Below are positions 37,567 to 48,100 of a stretch of 64,000 nucleotides of DNA, piece after piece. The position numbers and the translations under genes are program-made. Origin of the DNA: Bacillus carboniphilus (GTDB lineage Bacteria; Bacillota; Bacilli; Bacillales; JAIVKR01); assembly GCF_020524035.2 (NCBI RefSeq), contig NZ_CP129013.1, forward strand, positions 3,472,001-3,536,000, given 5' to 3'. Under the pieces are notes generated by a model. That model made no database searches. It saw only the letters and a list, made by a program, of their open reading frames with translations, and was not told the DNA's origin. Every line of letters starts with the position of its first letter. The first letter of the stretch is position 1.

Positions 37567-37692
37567 TCATGACTCAGGATCATAGGTACCTTGCTTTTCA
37601 ATATTCTTTGCTTCCACATCATAATCAGAAAAAAGTACAATACCTGTAGTGAAAATAGACAACGCAAAAATGGCAACGATAATTTTTTTCAT
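37567..37692 (-). CDS. Phr/AimP-like secreted signalling peptide precursor
   Basis: 41 residues: MKKIIVAIFALSIFTTGIVL is a signal-peptide-like start (positive, then hydrophobic), followed by a short polar tail (KNIEKQGTYDPES). The ATG overlaps the stop of the receptor gene (ATGA). AimP and Phr precursors have this size, position and layout, and are trimmed to a 5-7-residue C-terminal pheromone, here perhaps TYDPES or nearby. The mature peptide is inferred. It was too short to be listed by a 60-residue cutoff. Confidence 0.7.
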   Translation of the reverse strand: MKKIIVAIFALSIFTTGIVLFSDYDVEAKNIEKQGTYDPES

Positions 37693-38858
37693 TTTACCAA
37701 CTCCTTCATTTTTAATTGTAACTTCTCTTTAAGTTTTACAGGTAATTCAGCTAAATGTAAATCACCTTTACTTAAATAATTTTTTACGGCAATATCTAAA
37801 TACCCTTCTTTTTTGGTTTCTCCAAATTCTATCAATCCTCTAATTGTAATTATAGTATTATCATTATATTTTGAGGTGTCTATTTCATTTACGATCTTTT
37901 CAGCTAATTTAAAATCTAGTTCTAAACTTTTTAACATGGCTAGATGTGCTTTACTTTCATTTGAAATTTGTTTTTCATCTAGTTTTCCATTTAACAAACC
38001 AAGTAAATCAGTCGTTCTTTTAGTTGCCAATAATTCCTCTTCTAGTCCTAAATGTTTATAAATTTCATAAGATTTCATCAAATAATCTTTGCAAGTTTCA
38101 TAATCACTATATAAATATGATTGTCCTATATAGAAATATGCCATAGCCTTAAATCTTGGAGTTATGCGATGATCCGCTATTAAAGGTAGACCATTTTCTC
38201 TAGCTTCAGTGTATTTCTTTTGTTTAACTAATGCACGTATATAGTAAACATTAACTCTATCTATAAAACGAGGACTTGGTAAGTCATTAATATCTAAATT
38301 TTTCAAGTCATTAAGAAGTTTTTTAGCTTTTTCTTCAACTTTATCAATTTGAAAAGTATTGAATCTATAAACAATCTCAATATACTCTTTCAATATTTCT
38401 ACATGCGGATGGCCCCAGTTGATCGCTTTTGATTCTGCGTAAGTGTCCGTGAAACTGAGTTCTCTTGTTCTTGTCATCATCAGTAACTCATAAAGTCTTG
38501 TTACCTTTGACATTTCATGCGGTTTTTCTTTGCCGATTTCGATTGCTTTTCTCATAGCTTCAAAATAATCTTTTTCGTAACAGTAGTCAAGGACGTCTTT
38601 AATATGGGAAGATTTTAGTCCTTCTTTTGTTACGTAGTCTTCAATGGTAGTCCACTCTGGATCATCTTTTTTTGCGTATAGTTTGTGGTATCCTAAGATG
38701 GCGTTTAATGACGTTTGTGGTTGCCCTTCTTGAATGAATTTAATTGTGTTAGCTACAGTGTTTTTTGTCACACCTATTTCGTCAGCAATGTCTTGATAGC
38801 TTCGCTTTCTTAGCTGCGAGTCTTCTTGTATTTGCTCTACGATCTCCGTCAGCTTCAA
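37689..38858 (-). CDS. aimR: AimR-like peptide pheromone receptor/transcription regulator
   Basis: 389 residues: an N-terminal helix-turn-helix (SYQDIADEIGVTKNTVANTI, about residues 19-38), then helical repeats of TPR type (RALVKQKKYTEAREN; AMAYFYIGQSYLYSDYETCK). This order is that of AimR, the arbitrium receptor that controls phage lysis-lysogeny and is switched by the AimP peptide; Rap proteins lack the HTH. A peptide precursor gene overlaps its 3' end. No integrase or phage structural gene is in the window, so the host element is unclear. An IS4 element sits about 100 bases upstream and may separate it from its normal promoter. Confidence 0.8.
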   Translation of the reverse strand: MKLTEIVEQIQEDSQLRKRSYQDIADEIGVTKNTVANTIKFIQEGQPQTSLNAILGYHKLYAKKDDPEWTTIEDYVTKEGLKSSHIKDVLDYCYEKDYFEAMRKAIEIGKEKPHEMSKVTRLYELLMMTRTRELSFTDTYAESKAINWGHPHVEILKEYIEIVYRFNTFQIDKVEEKAKKLLNDLKNLDINDLPSPRFIDRVNVYYIRALVKQKKYTEARENGLPLIADHRITPRFKAMAYFYIGQSYLYSDYETCKDYLMKSYEIYKHLGLEEELLATKRTTDLLGLLNGKLDEKQISNESKAHLAMLKSLELDFKLAEKIVNEIDTSKYNDNTIITIRGLIEFGETKKEGYLDIAVKNYLSKGDLHLAELPVKLKEKLQLKMKELVK

Positions 38859-38959
38859 ATTGTCCCATTCCCCTCTTGTTTAAATTTTCTGATAAACAAA
38901 TTGTACCATAAACATACATAGATTTGAACATAAACATTTCTTTGTATGATAACTCTAAT

Positions 38960-40313
38960 TGAGCAAAAATCAATACAAAAATTACCAACAAAAATGAAAT
39001 GACAAGTACCCTAGGCAACTAAAAGCTCTTTTTTAATCTTTTCAAGTTCTTCTCCTTGAGTTGCTTGATCATATACAAACCTAATGATGCTACCAAACTT
39101 TTGATTCCTGATTTCATGGAGAGCTTCGCAAAATTTTGTGCCTTTTAAAAGGCTTGCGAAAATATAGGTGAAGTTTAAAATTGTCCAATATCTCAAGATC
39201 GCTTTTTCACTGCGAATCTGATATCCATCAAAACCTAACGATCCTTTTATTTGTTTAAAATACGTTTCAATTGACCATCGTTTGGAGTAGTAGTCTAAGA
39301 TTTTCTTTGTGGATAGCTGTATATCTGTACATAGGAAGCTGCGTACGTTTTTAGGCTCCATTGGTTCGCCTTCTTTGAAGCAAAGCAATACAACACCAAG
39401 CTCTAAATCATTCAGTTTTCCTTCGTAACGATAGACTCGATAGGTTTCATCACCAACGGTCACAAGGTCGGTTTCTTCCATTGAAATATCGGGAACAAAC
39501 TGTTTGATTTGTTTTCGCTCGCCTTTTGGAAAAAGATGCGATTGCTTCTAAGAGCTCCTATCGTATGAATTCCTTTCCCTAGTCCAGCTTCAATGATACG
39601 TTTAGAGGTATACCAACTATCACAAAGGATATTGGTTGATACAGTTCGCTTTACATAAGAGTCAATCATATCAACGGCCATTTGAATTTTACTCTTTTCT
39701 TTCGATTGGTTATATAGGGCGAAATCATAGGGATACGCTAAATCCCCGCTTTGCATCATCATTCCAACGACTTGATGTCCGTAAACAGGTTTTCCTTCTT
39801 TGTGACAAAAATGGTACTGACAAGATTCAATAGGAGACTGAGCCTGTGACGAAGGTTTGGTCTTTTGTCCGATGGTGTCATCAAAGAGAAGGAATACAGG
39901 TTCCTTTTGTTTTCTTGCGTTTTTGTGAATGGTTTGGGCGGTTTTTTGTTTTGTAATTTGATTTAAATAGGTTTCGTCCCAAGCACCTTTATTTAAAAAA
40001 TAGCTTAATGTTGTACGATGTTTTTTACAAAAGCTTAGCGCATGAATTTGCGATATCTTTCCTGTGAAACCGAAACTCAGCATCCCATCAATCATAGAAA
40101 CAAGATGGTTCATAGACGGCTTGGAAAAATAAAGTGGTAAACGCCATTCCTCTAAAATATTGTGGATTTTTTCTTGATGTGATAATCTAGTCATTGGACA
40201 TGAACACTCCTTGGTTAGGGTTATGGTGTTGGAGCTTTAATTTTAATCCAAGTTAGTGGTCATGTCTTTTTCTATTTAATTTAATGGGATTTTTTTGATC
40301 TGAATTTGCTCAT
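38960..40313 (-). mobile_element. IS4-family insertion sequence, about 1.35 kb
   Basis: Imperfect terminal inverted repeats start TGAGCAAA on both ends (38960-38990 and 40283-40313). Between them lies one transposase gene on the minus strand, as read split by a frameshift. No clear target duplication is seen. Confidence 0.65.
39011..40194 (-). pseudogene. IS4-family transposase, frameshifted
   Basis: The N-terminal part (from 40194) carries PVFLLFDDTIGQK (first Asp) and NILCDSWYTSK (second Asp). The C-terminal part has YYSKRWSIETYFKQIKG, the exact Y-(2)-R-(3)-E-(6)-K signature of IS4. The two are joined if the A-run at 39530-39534 has six bases instead of five (restoring RIFFPKGERKQIKQFV). 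Inactive as read. Confidence 0.85.
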
Positions 40314-40338
40314 TTAAAGATATATAGATGAAACAAAC

Positions 40339-40533
40339 ATGTTAAAACAAAGTTTAATCGAGGGAAATATTTCTTTAAGACATAATGGGATTTTAATTGA
40401 TTCAGATTTAGAGGTATTGCAATTATATCTTCCTATGAGCCTCAAAACAAAAATCAAGAAGAAAGCTGAGCAGGATAACATAACGATGGATGAGTTGATG
40501 TTAGAACTTGTACAGAAAGAATTTGGCCAGTAA
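40339..40533 (+). CDS. Small ribbon-helix-helix-like protein
   Basis: 64 residues ending in YLPMSLKTKIKKKAEQDNIT followed by MDELMLELVQKEFG, a pattern like a MetJ/Arc strand-helix-helix. No strong ribosome site; the ATG at 40339 follows GATGAAACAAAC. It starts just behind the IS4 element and may be the tail of a displaced gene. Confidence 0.4.
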   Translation: MLKQSLIEGNISLRHNGILIDSDLEVLQLYLPMSLKTKIKKKAEQDNITMDELMLELVQKEFGQ

Positions 40534-40800
40534 TTTAGGTTTATAAGTTAATGCATTTTTCTAATTAGGTTAGAGACGTAAATACAGATTGGTTCTAGAT
40601 CAAAATATTAAAGATACTACTAATCTTCTTCTATAAGTTAGTACTTACATACCGAGATAAATAAATAGGCTCAAATCGATAAAATTGATAATTCAATTGT
40701 TGATGCAACTATAGATAATACTGGTGAAATGGTTAAAACTTTTTTTGAAAAATAAAGAGAGAAATTATATAATGTTATTATATTACTTATAAAGTATGCC
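40534..40800. other. Gene-free stretch
   Basis: AT-rich, with no gene, repeat or hairpin that I can support until the tRNA-like fragment at 40801. Confidence 0.4.
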
Positions 40801-40834
40801 GCAGTTATAGGTTCGAATCCTATACTCCTCGCCA
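40801..40834 (+). other. tRNA 3'-half fragment ending in CCA
   Basis: GTTATAGGTTCGAATCCTAT is a complete T-arm (stem ATAGG/CCTAT, loop TTCGAAT), followed by ACTCCTC, discriminator G and an encoded CCA. No D-arm or anticodon arm precedes it. Such halves are typical attachment-site remnants of integrated elements; the phosphorothioation island starts 1.1 kb further on. Confidence 0.6.
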
Positions 40835-41004
40835 AGAAAATAAACATTGCTTTTAGTAGCGAATGGTGGATTTTTGGTATTTTTCTCGCTAATCTAATAT
40901 CAATTGCTATGACTAATTTATGGGATCTTTTCATTATGAAAAAGGAGATGACTGCAATGTTAATTCTTAGCCTATTTACGTCACTAATAACCTTAGCGGC
41001 TTCC

Positions 41005-41090
41005 GGGGAGTTAGTTTAATTGGTAAAACGGTTGATATAGGAAACCAAGGTTATTAGTTCAACATGGGTCTGCCGAAAGAAGAATCCCCA
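41005..41090 (+). other. tRNA-like 5' half or decayed tRNA
   Basis: GGGGAGTTAGTTTAATTGGTAAAAC has the acceptor 5' strand and a good D-arm (GTTT/AAAC with GG-T in the loop). GGTT...AACC follows as a poor anticodon stem, then GTTATTAGTTCAAC as a damaged T-arm, and ATCCCCA. Its 5' strand GGGGAGT pairs with ACTCCTC of the 3' half at 40801-40834 (one G-U). Normal function is doubtful. Confidence 0.45.
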
Positions 41091-41137
41091 AAAAGGAAGT
41101 TTGGAAAAGTAGATCGTTTTTCCTCACTTCCTTTTTT
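41090..41137 (+). terminator. Terminator after the tRNA-like sequence
   Basis: AAAAAGGAAGT (41090-41100) pairs with ACTTCCTTTTT (41126-41136), with an inner GGAAAA/TTTTCC pairing. The tail is T-rich. Confidence 0.75.
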
Positions 41138-41708
41138 GTATTTATGGCGTTCTTCTTAAAAGTACTTTCCTTAAATAAGAAGTATCAATTTATTCTCTTG
41201 AACCTTCAATTAAAAAGAGAGCATCTTCCTTAAGAGGTATCTTCGCTTATTTCTCCTTAGATTAAACGATTAAAGTTATATGATGAAAAAGTTCATTTGC
41301 ATCGGACAAAGAACATAGTAGGATATAGAAAATATTAATTTTGGTATATGGTATATAAACTTTTTGAAAAATGGTTAATGTAATACTAATTACTAGAACT
41401 AGCAGTTAGGAAGATTTCCAGACAAATTTTCCTGAAATAACTCCTTTAAATGTTATAATTTACATGGTGTTTTATCCTAGAACCTACACAGTAGGAGTGG
41501 ATTACAGCTGACAAAAAGGCATAAGTAAGCCTAAGTTGGATAGAAATCATTCGTGTGGATAAGGAAAGGATTATTTTACCGTTTTTCATATTCAGTTTTT
41601 CAGAAAGTCAATTTTGTGTGTTAATAGCACACGAAAAGTGAACCACATGACAACAAAAAAATTAGCCACTCAAAGTTTGTGAATTCTTTTTATGAAGATA
41701 CAAAGGAC
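41138..41708. other. Gene-free stretch before the phosphorothioation island
   Basis: No coding frame worth calling on either strand. There is a small hairpin TGTGTTAATAGCACA near 41619. The rest looks like mosaic element debris. Confidence 0.4.
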
Positions 41709-41815
41709 GGCTTTATTTGGAGAGGCGGGCATGATACCTTTGTTAGGGTGCGAATCTCTTCCTACTCGCACGTAGTCGCAGGAATTCATGCCCGTAGAGG
41801 CTCCATGTCAAGCCT
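41709..41815. repeat. Long hairpin repeat element, copy 2 (inverted relative to copy 1)
   Basis: The left arm is GGCTTTATTTGGAG then GCGGGCATGAT. The right arm, reverse-complemented, is GGCTTGACATGGAG then ACGGGCATGAAT. An inner hairpin GTGCGA...TCGCAC lies in the centre. Copy 1 has the GCTTGACA arm on the left and the GCTTTAT arm on the right, so the two are in opposite orientation. The loops differ while the pairing is kept. Confidence 0.6.
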
Positions 41816-41867
41816 AAAAATGGAGCAAAATATTTCTCTCTAAAGTTTGTGAAATAGGCTCACTAAA

Positions 41868-41913
41868 GTGGCTCAAATTTTTTTTGCGAAGTGGCTCAAT
41901 TTTTAATTGCGAA
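41868..41913. repeat. Two tandem GTGGCTCAA repeats (possible IS21-type end)
   Basis: GTGGCTCAAATTTTTTTTGC (41868 on) and GTGGCTCAATTTTTAATTGC (41891 on) each end GCGAA and are 23 bases long, back to back. Multiple terminal repeats of this kind are found at IS21-family ends; no transposase remains. Confidence 0.45.
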
Positions 41914-41972
41914 ATACATGTGTGAGCATGGAGCAGATTTAAAATATTACTAAATTATAAAGAGGTGATAAA

Positions 41973-43739
41973 ATGGAAGATTGTTTATTAAGTGAGCTTA
42001 AGAAACTAAAGGAATCCTCAAAGGAAGCTGTGGAAAATACAGATTCATTTAATAGCTTTAAACAATATATGCATATTACTAGGAAAGTAGAAAAAGAATT
42101 AAGTACATTGATTAACAAGGTTAAGGAGTCAGATGAAAATCATTTGATCCTAGTTTGTGGAAGCGTGGGGGATGGTAAATCTCATTTGCTCTCTTATCTT
42201 AAATCTAAAATTGATTATTTATCTGACTACTTCTATATACATAATGATGCTACAGAAAGCAACGCACCTAATAAAACATCAATGGATACATTATCTGAGG
42301 TTCTTAGTGATTATACAGACGAAGAGTTACGTAGGAAAAATCCTAATAAAAGTATCTTATTAGCAATTAACTTAGGAACACTCAATAACTTTTTAAAATC
42401 AAAATATGCTGATAAGTATAGTTGTTTACATAATTATGTAAGTGATAAAAATATACTTAAACCTAAAATAGAAGGGAATTCATTTGAGCGTGATAGTTAT
42501 TTTCAATTTGTGAATTTAAGTGATTATCAATTGTTTTCTTTAACGAGTAATGGCCCAATATCTCACTTTATGGAAGGATCTTTGGATAAGTTGACAAATG
42601 AATCTATTCAAAACCCTTTTTACCAGAGTTATATTAACAATTGTAAAAGTGGATGTACTGCTGCAAAGACTTGTCCAATTAAATACAATTATGAATTACT
42701 AATGCAAGATAAAGTAAAACAAACAATCATTAAGTATATTGCTGAACTTATTTTAAAGTACAAAACAATCATTTCTTCTAGAGCTTTTTTCAACTTTTTA
42801 TATAACATAATAGTTGATAGTGATATTGATCAGATTGCAGATAAGGATAATCTCGAAAAATATCTAGAGAAAATTAGTTCTGGTCAATACCTGTCTGCTT
42901 TATTACCCAATCTGTTTTTTAGTTTCGGAAAACACTCGGATAGATTTAAGAATATTTCCCTAATTGATCCAGTAACTAAGAGATCGGAAACATTAGATAC
43001 CTTAACAATTACTTTCTTTAATACAACAGATATTTATAAAATCTTTAGTCAGTACATAGAGAAGCGAGTAATAAATAATGAACCTTTTGTATTAGCAATA
43101 AATAATATTTCCAAAGAAGAACGGGAGATAGCATTAAATACTCTTATTCGGTTTTATACTTTCACTCCAAAAGAAAGTACAAACTCTCTAGAAATAAATG
43201 ATCTTATATACAACAAATACCTTTCAAACTTATTTTATTGGAATAATGGTAATATAAAGAATCTAAAACAGCTTTATACAGAGGTAATTGACAGTATTTA
43301 TGAATGGAATGGCAAAAGTGAAACCGGCACTAGAATGATTAATATTAATCCTGGAAGAAATCAGTTAAAATATACAATAAGTCAATCAGTAAACATAAAG
43401 CAGTTCGTTAAAAACCTAGATAAATCTAATCAAGAAATTTTAGATAAATTTTTGCCATACATGATACTTAAATTCATAATTTCTGGTAATGAAAATGCCG
43501 TACTTTCAATTAGAATAGACTTTCCGTTATATCAATTATTAATGAGAATTAATGAAGGATATAGGCCAAACAAACAAGATAAAAATAATTACGTCAATTT
43601 TGTATACTTAATCAATAATATTTTAGAATATAGTAATCAAAAAGAGGTATTAACCATTACAGAGAAAAGCGGAAATAATTCAAAAAGTTTCACTATTTTA
43701 TTTGACGAAGACTTTGGGTACGAGTTTAAGGAGAAGTAA
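41973..43739 (+). CDS. dptF: Phosphorothioation-dependent restriction protein DptF
   Basis: 588 residues. The Walker A loop CGSVGDGKSHLLSYL (about residues 60-74) and the overall sequence fit DptF/DndF, the ATPase component of the restriction module that attacks DNA lacking phosphorothioate marks. It is first of three tightly packed genes (two bases to dptG). AGAGGTG precedes the ATG. Confidence 0.88.
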   Translation: MEDCLLSELKKLKESSKEAVENTDSFNSFKQYMHITRKVEKELSTLINKVKESDENHLILVCGSVGDGKSHLLSYLKSKIDYLSDYFYIHNDATESNAPNKTSMDTLSEVLSDYTDEELRRKNPNKSILLAINLGTLNNFLKSKYADKYSCLHNYVSDKNILKPKIEGNSFERDSYFQFVNLSDYQLFSLTSNGPISHFMEGSLDKLTNESIQNPFYQSYINNCKSGCTAAKTCPIKYNYELLMQDKVKQTIIKYIAELILKYKTIISSRAFFNFLYNIIVDSDIDQIADKDNLEKYLEKISSGQYLSALLPNLFFSFGKHSDRFKNISLIDPVTKRSETLDTLTITFFNTTDIYKIFSQYIEKRVINNEPFVLAINNISKEEREIALNTLIRFYTFTPKESTNSLEINDLIYNKYLSNLFYWNNGNIKNLKQLYTEVIDSIYEWNGKSETGTRMININPGRNQLKYTISQSVNIKQFVKNLDKSNQEILDKFLPYMILKFIISGNENAVLSIRIDFPLYQLLMRINEGYRPNKQDKNNYVNFVYLINNILEYSNQKEVLTITEKSGNNSKSFTILFDEDFGYEFKEK

Positions 43740-43741
43740 TT

Positions 43742-45145
43742 ATGGAATATAATATTATTAATTACAATCAAATAGAAAAAATCTTTAGATTCAAAGAAAA
43801 TGAGCATAAGACAAATTTACGTCTAATACATCATACTGGTACTAAATTTAAATTATTACCTTATACAACACAAAATAATAAGGTCGAAAGCTTTTGGGGA
43901 ATAACAGGTGCTTTTTCAAGAGAAATTACAGCTAAAAAGACTGGTACTTTTGATAAACAGTCAATTTTTAATAAGGTACTTTCGATTGTTTCTAATTCGA
44001 GTAAGAATAGGGGTTTATTATTAAGTGTAATTGGAGAGATATTTTTTGATGAAAAGGATGAATTAATAATAGCTCATCCTCAATTTTTCAACTATATATC
44101 TTCTGATAAAAAACAATCGGAAATTGGAAGGTTTTTAGCAAGTATCTTTTCGACTCAAGAAATAAGAAATAATTTCTTAAACGTGTATAAAAATCCGCCC
44201 AAAAATGTACTGCTGAAATTACTCCATGATTCACTACCTAAACTTGAAGAGGAATCTAGTGAAAAAAATAAATATGTTAATTACCTATGGGATATACGTT
44301 TCAGATTTGAAAATGATCTGATATTACTACTCAAAGATGAGAAATTATTTATTGAACATTTCCAACAACTTTTGCAATATTACTATTTTCATTATATTAC
44401 CCAATTAGTATTACACTTGGATAACTTTTTTGATGAAACTCTTGATATATTTCCATTATTTTATAGTTTCGACTGGGAAAAGCGTATGCAATCTCGAAGA
44501 AGCTATACAGAAGGGTGGAAAGTTGTAGAACCAAAACTTCATAAATTATATGCACATGTTAATTGCCTAGAAATAATGAATTGTATTAAGCATAAAGATG
44601 AATTTATGAGCTATAAGCAATTTAAAAATTATGTTTTGACACTTGATAAAAATAGTAGAGAGCTACTCAATAATGAATTGAATGAGATAATTAATGAGTA
44701 TAAAGCAAGAGTTTTGGACGTTCCTTGGGACAAATTTAAAGAACCATCGGATATGAACAAGTACAATGAACCATGTTTAAATAGTATAAGGAATTTATTT
44801 TATCATATTGATTTTCAGTTTAAAAACTCCGTAACACGAAAAAAAATGTATACGAACTACTATAATGGTTTTTATGAATTTTCTAAAACATCATTTTTAA
44901 AAAAATCCGGTTCATTAGGTTATACACTCAATTTAAAGCAAGAATACATTATTTTTTTAACTAAAATCTGTATCGGTAATCAAGATAAACTAGCACTCAA
45001 TGAGTTATTTAATGAATTTGAATATAGAGGAATCTATTTTGATAGGGATTCTAGAAAAGAGTTAGTAGAGCTTTATGAAAAGTTAAATTTAATAGAGAAA
45101 AAGAGTGATAGTGGTGATGCGCAGTATGTTAAGTACATTTCATGA
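43742..45145 (+). CDS. dptG: Phosphorothioation-dependent restriction protein DptG
   Basis: 467 residues with no catalytic motif that I can name; identified mainly by its fixed place between DptF and DptH and its length. AAGGAGAAG precedes the ATG. Overlaps the start region of dptH. DptG/DndG is essential for restriction and forms a complex with F and H. Confidence 0.85.
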   Translation: MEYNIINYNQIEKIFRFKENEHKTNLRLIHHTGTKFKLLPYTTQNNKVESFWGITGAFSREITAKKTGTFDKQSIFNKVLSIVSNSSKNRGLLLSVIGEIFFDEKDELIIAHPQFFNYISSDKKQSEIGRFLASIFSTQEIRNNFLNVYKNPPKNVLLKLLHDSLPKLEEESSEKNKYVNYLWDIRFRFENDLILLLKDEKLFIEHFQQLLQYYYFHYITQLVLHLDNFFDETLDIFPLFYSFDWEKRMQSRRSYTEGWKVVEPKLHKLYAHVNCLEIMNCIKHKDEFMSYKQFKNYVLTLDKNSRELLNNELNEIINEYKARVLDVPWDKFKEPSDMNKYNEPCLNSIRNLFYHIDFQFKNSVTRKKMYTNYYNGFYEFSKTSFLKKSGSLGYTLNLKQEYIIFLTKICIGNQDKLALNELFNEFEYRGIYFDRDSRKELVELYEKLNLIEKKSDSGDAQYVKYIS

Positions 45146-48100
45146 GTATTTAGCTGAGCAAATAATAAGTTATTTTTCTCAGAACAATTTAAAAAGTGGT
45201 GACAAATATAATATCCAATTTGAAGATGATAATCATGTAGAAAATTTAATAAGATCTATAAATTTACTTGCTAAACGAGGGGGTATATTGGAAGACTTCC
45301 TCTGGAAAGAGGTTTCTTTCAAAGCTCAGGCATTATGTTTTAATGGGATTAGGCTTATTATCTGTTCAAATTTAAATCAAGTGACAACAGATTTTCTTAC
45401 AACTTTACGTAATAAGGTGGGAACAGAAGATCCTTTGTTTAATGAGACGGCTATATTATTTATTCATAACTCTACTTTAGATAGCATACTCGGTGGGACG
45501 GAAAGTTTACAAAAAAAGGGTATGCCCCTCTCTCAATCAGCCTTAAAAAAAGATATAACTGATAAAGTTAATAATAGTGAGTTAGATGTCGTTAGTAAAA
45601 GTTTGTTAAAGTTTGCTGTTTCAGAAATTGAAGAGGATATTACAAATATCAGCACTTATGTATTCGAATATAAACCAGTAATTAAGGTATTATTTGACGG
45701 AATTGATAACTCGACGTATGAAGATTTTGGTTTATTCAAAGATAATGATCCAGATTTACCAAGTATGACTGAAAAAGAGAGAGAGAAACGTTTAATAGAA
45801 AACAATGCTAAGTTCTCACTTATTGAAAATATTCATAAATATGGTGATCCTGAACAAGAATTAGAGTTGCATTTTGACTCTGAGGGGGCTGGGATATTAA
45901 GTAAAGATAATTGGAAATGTAACGAATATAACTACATTATTCAATCAGAAAATAAAAAAAAGGAAAAAAAAGAAATAGAATATCTTGGAGTGGAGTTTGA
46001 GGAGAAGGACTTGTATTGGGAAAGATCAGATGGTAATACCAAGGCAAAGGAACGCAGAAGAAATATTATAATATTTAACCCTGAACATCAGTCAGAAATA
46101 AAAGCTTCATTTTCATTTGATCAATTCCTAAAAAAAGACAACTTAAAAAACCATGTAAATAATGTAGCAGCTACTTCAGGAAAAAAGATTAATGTAACCA
46201 TAATTACAAATAAAGAAGAAACAACATTTGCTAAATTTCAATATAAAGAAGATGGAGTCATATTTATTTTTAAAATAGCTGTAGTTGAGTTTGATAGAAA
46301 TTTCTTTATGGAAGTAGAATCAAACTACATTTTGCAAATATCCAAAAAAGAACAATATATTGAAGTTCCAAACTTCAGAAACAAATTAGTATTAAATAAC
46401 CAAGGAATTAGCAGCGAAACCATTATAGTAGAGGATAATAAAACAATTTCTATGGACTCTGTTAAAAATCAATTGATACTTGAAAAGATTGAAGAGTTCT
46501 CTTCTGATAATGAGATTTTAACAATAGTGTTTCTTGATTTACCCCCAACTAAGGTACCAATAGGATTAAGTGAAGATGTACAAAAACCGACTCCTATTAC
46601 AGGTCTAAACGTAAAGAGGTTGAAACATAAAAATAAAAAGAGTTTTTACTTTACTGAAGATAAAAAGCTAAAGCAAGGTAATCAAGAGCATTATATTAAA
46701 GAATCACAGCTTAGAAACAGTTTGGAAATTGAGCAAAAATTTATAAGCGAAAGTGTTTTATTCCTAAAAGAAATTAATCGAGAAGTTAAACCAGAAAAAT
46801 TAGAGATTCCAAATGATATTGAGGATAGTTTCAATGAGTTTGTTGGTTATTTCAAAAATCGCAATCTTCTTCCAAGTTTAACGTACTGGGATGAGGAGTT
46901 GACCCAATTAGCAAGAAATTATGTTAATTCTGTATTGGATTATATCAATTCGATAGAAGAAGGAAAAATCTTAAACTCATATGAAAAAAACATTATGAGA
47001 ATTGGAACGGTGGAGACATTGACTGGGTTTAAGGAGTTGAAATTCTCTCCACTACATCCATTAGTTGTTTCATATCAAATCGAACTAAATAATAATATTG
47101 AGAAAGATTTAACGGATGAGATTTATAAGAGACTAACTCCAAATCAACTACTACCTTATATTAATCATGACCAAAAAGGAATATATAAGCCAGTAGAACA
47201 GCATCATTCACCTGATTGGATTTACTTTTATAGCTATAAAAACTCTCGGTATAATTCATCGAGTAATTTTGTATCTAAATTAGTTAAAGAAAAAATAGAA
47301 GAGTTCACTACTCACTTTGATTTTTTATTCAACAAAATTGTATTAGCACCATTAAAAATTAATGCAATAAATTTAGGGGACTGTAGAGAAGTACTTCAAG
47401 GAATATTCGAATACTACTCAAGTAAGTTAAGGGACAAAGCGAATATCTCTAACTTAATTCCTATAGATATATTTATTTATGGGGACGAAGATTCTTATAA
47501 TGCTTTTGAGGAAATCTCTTTTTATGATGATGTCAATGAGACAAAAAGTCATTTTGATATTAAATTGGATGCAGGGGACTATAGTGAGGAAGATTTATTA
47601 ACTGCCTTTAGAGAGAAAGTACACTTTTATAAAAGAGATGAGGTATTGGAGCAATACGAATATGCTCATATTTCATTTTATGAATTAAATCAAAACATTG
47701 ATGAAACCCATGACAATATGAATAATATTGATACAGGGATATCTGTTAACGGTTTAATTTCATCAGTGACTTCAGTATTTCTTGGTGATTCTTATCGTAC
47801 TGGCTTCGGAACAAAATTTTTGAGAAAAGAAAAGAATAATTTGTTACAATTATCCATAGCTTTAAATTCGTTGGCAAGAGCATCAAGTAGTCAAAATCCT
47901 TTTTCTCATAAAGACATTATAGTAACTGCATTCTCCGAACATGACTTAAAACAACTTAATAAACTATACGCTGCTTCTCACTGGGTTACTTTTATTGAAC
48001 CGAAGTTTGACCTAAACTTTTTTAAGAATAATGAAGCGAGTGATAAAAATTTACTAATACTTCATTATAGTGATCAATATAGCTCATCAACAAGTTATGA

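Noticed and set aside
37407-37676. 89-residue minus-strand ORF over the AimP-like gene
   Set aside because: It is another frame of the aimP/terminator region. The 41-residue frame overlapping the aimR stop, with a signal peptide, is better supported.
38782-39018. 78-residue ORF upstream of aimR
   Set aside because: Overlaps the aimR start and the IS4 end in another frame; no support.
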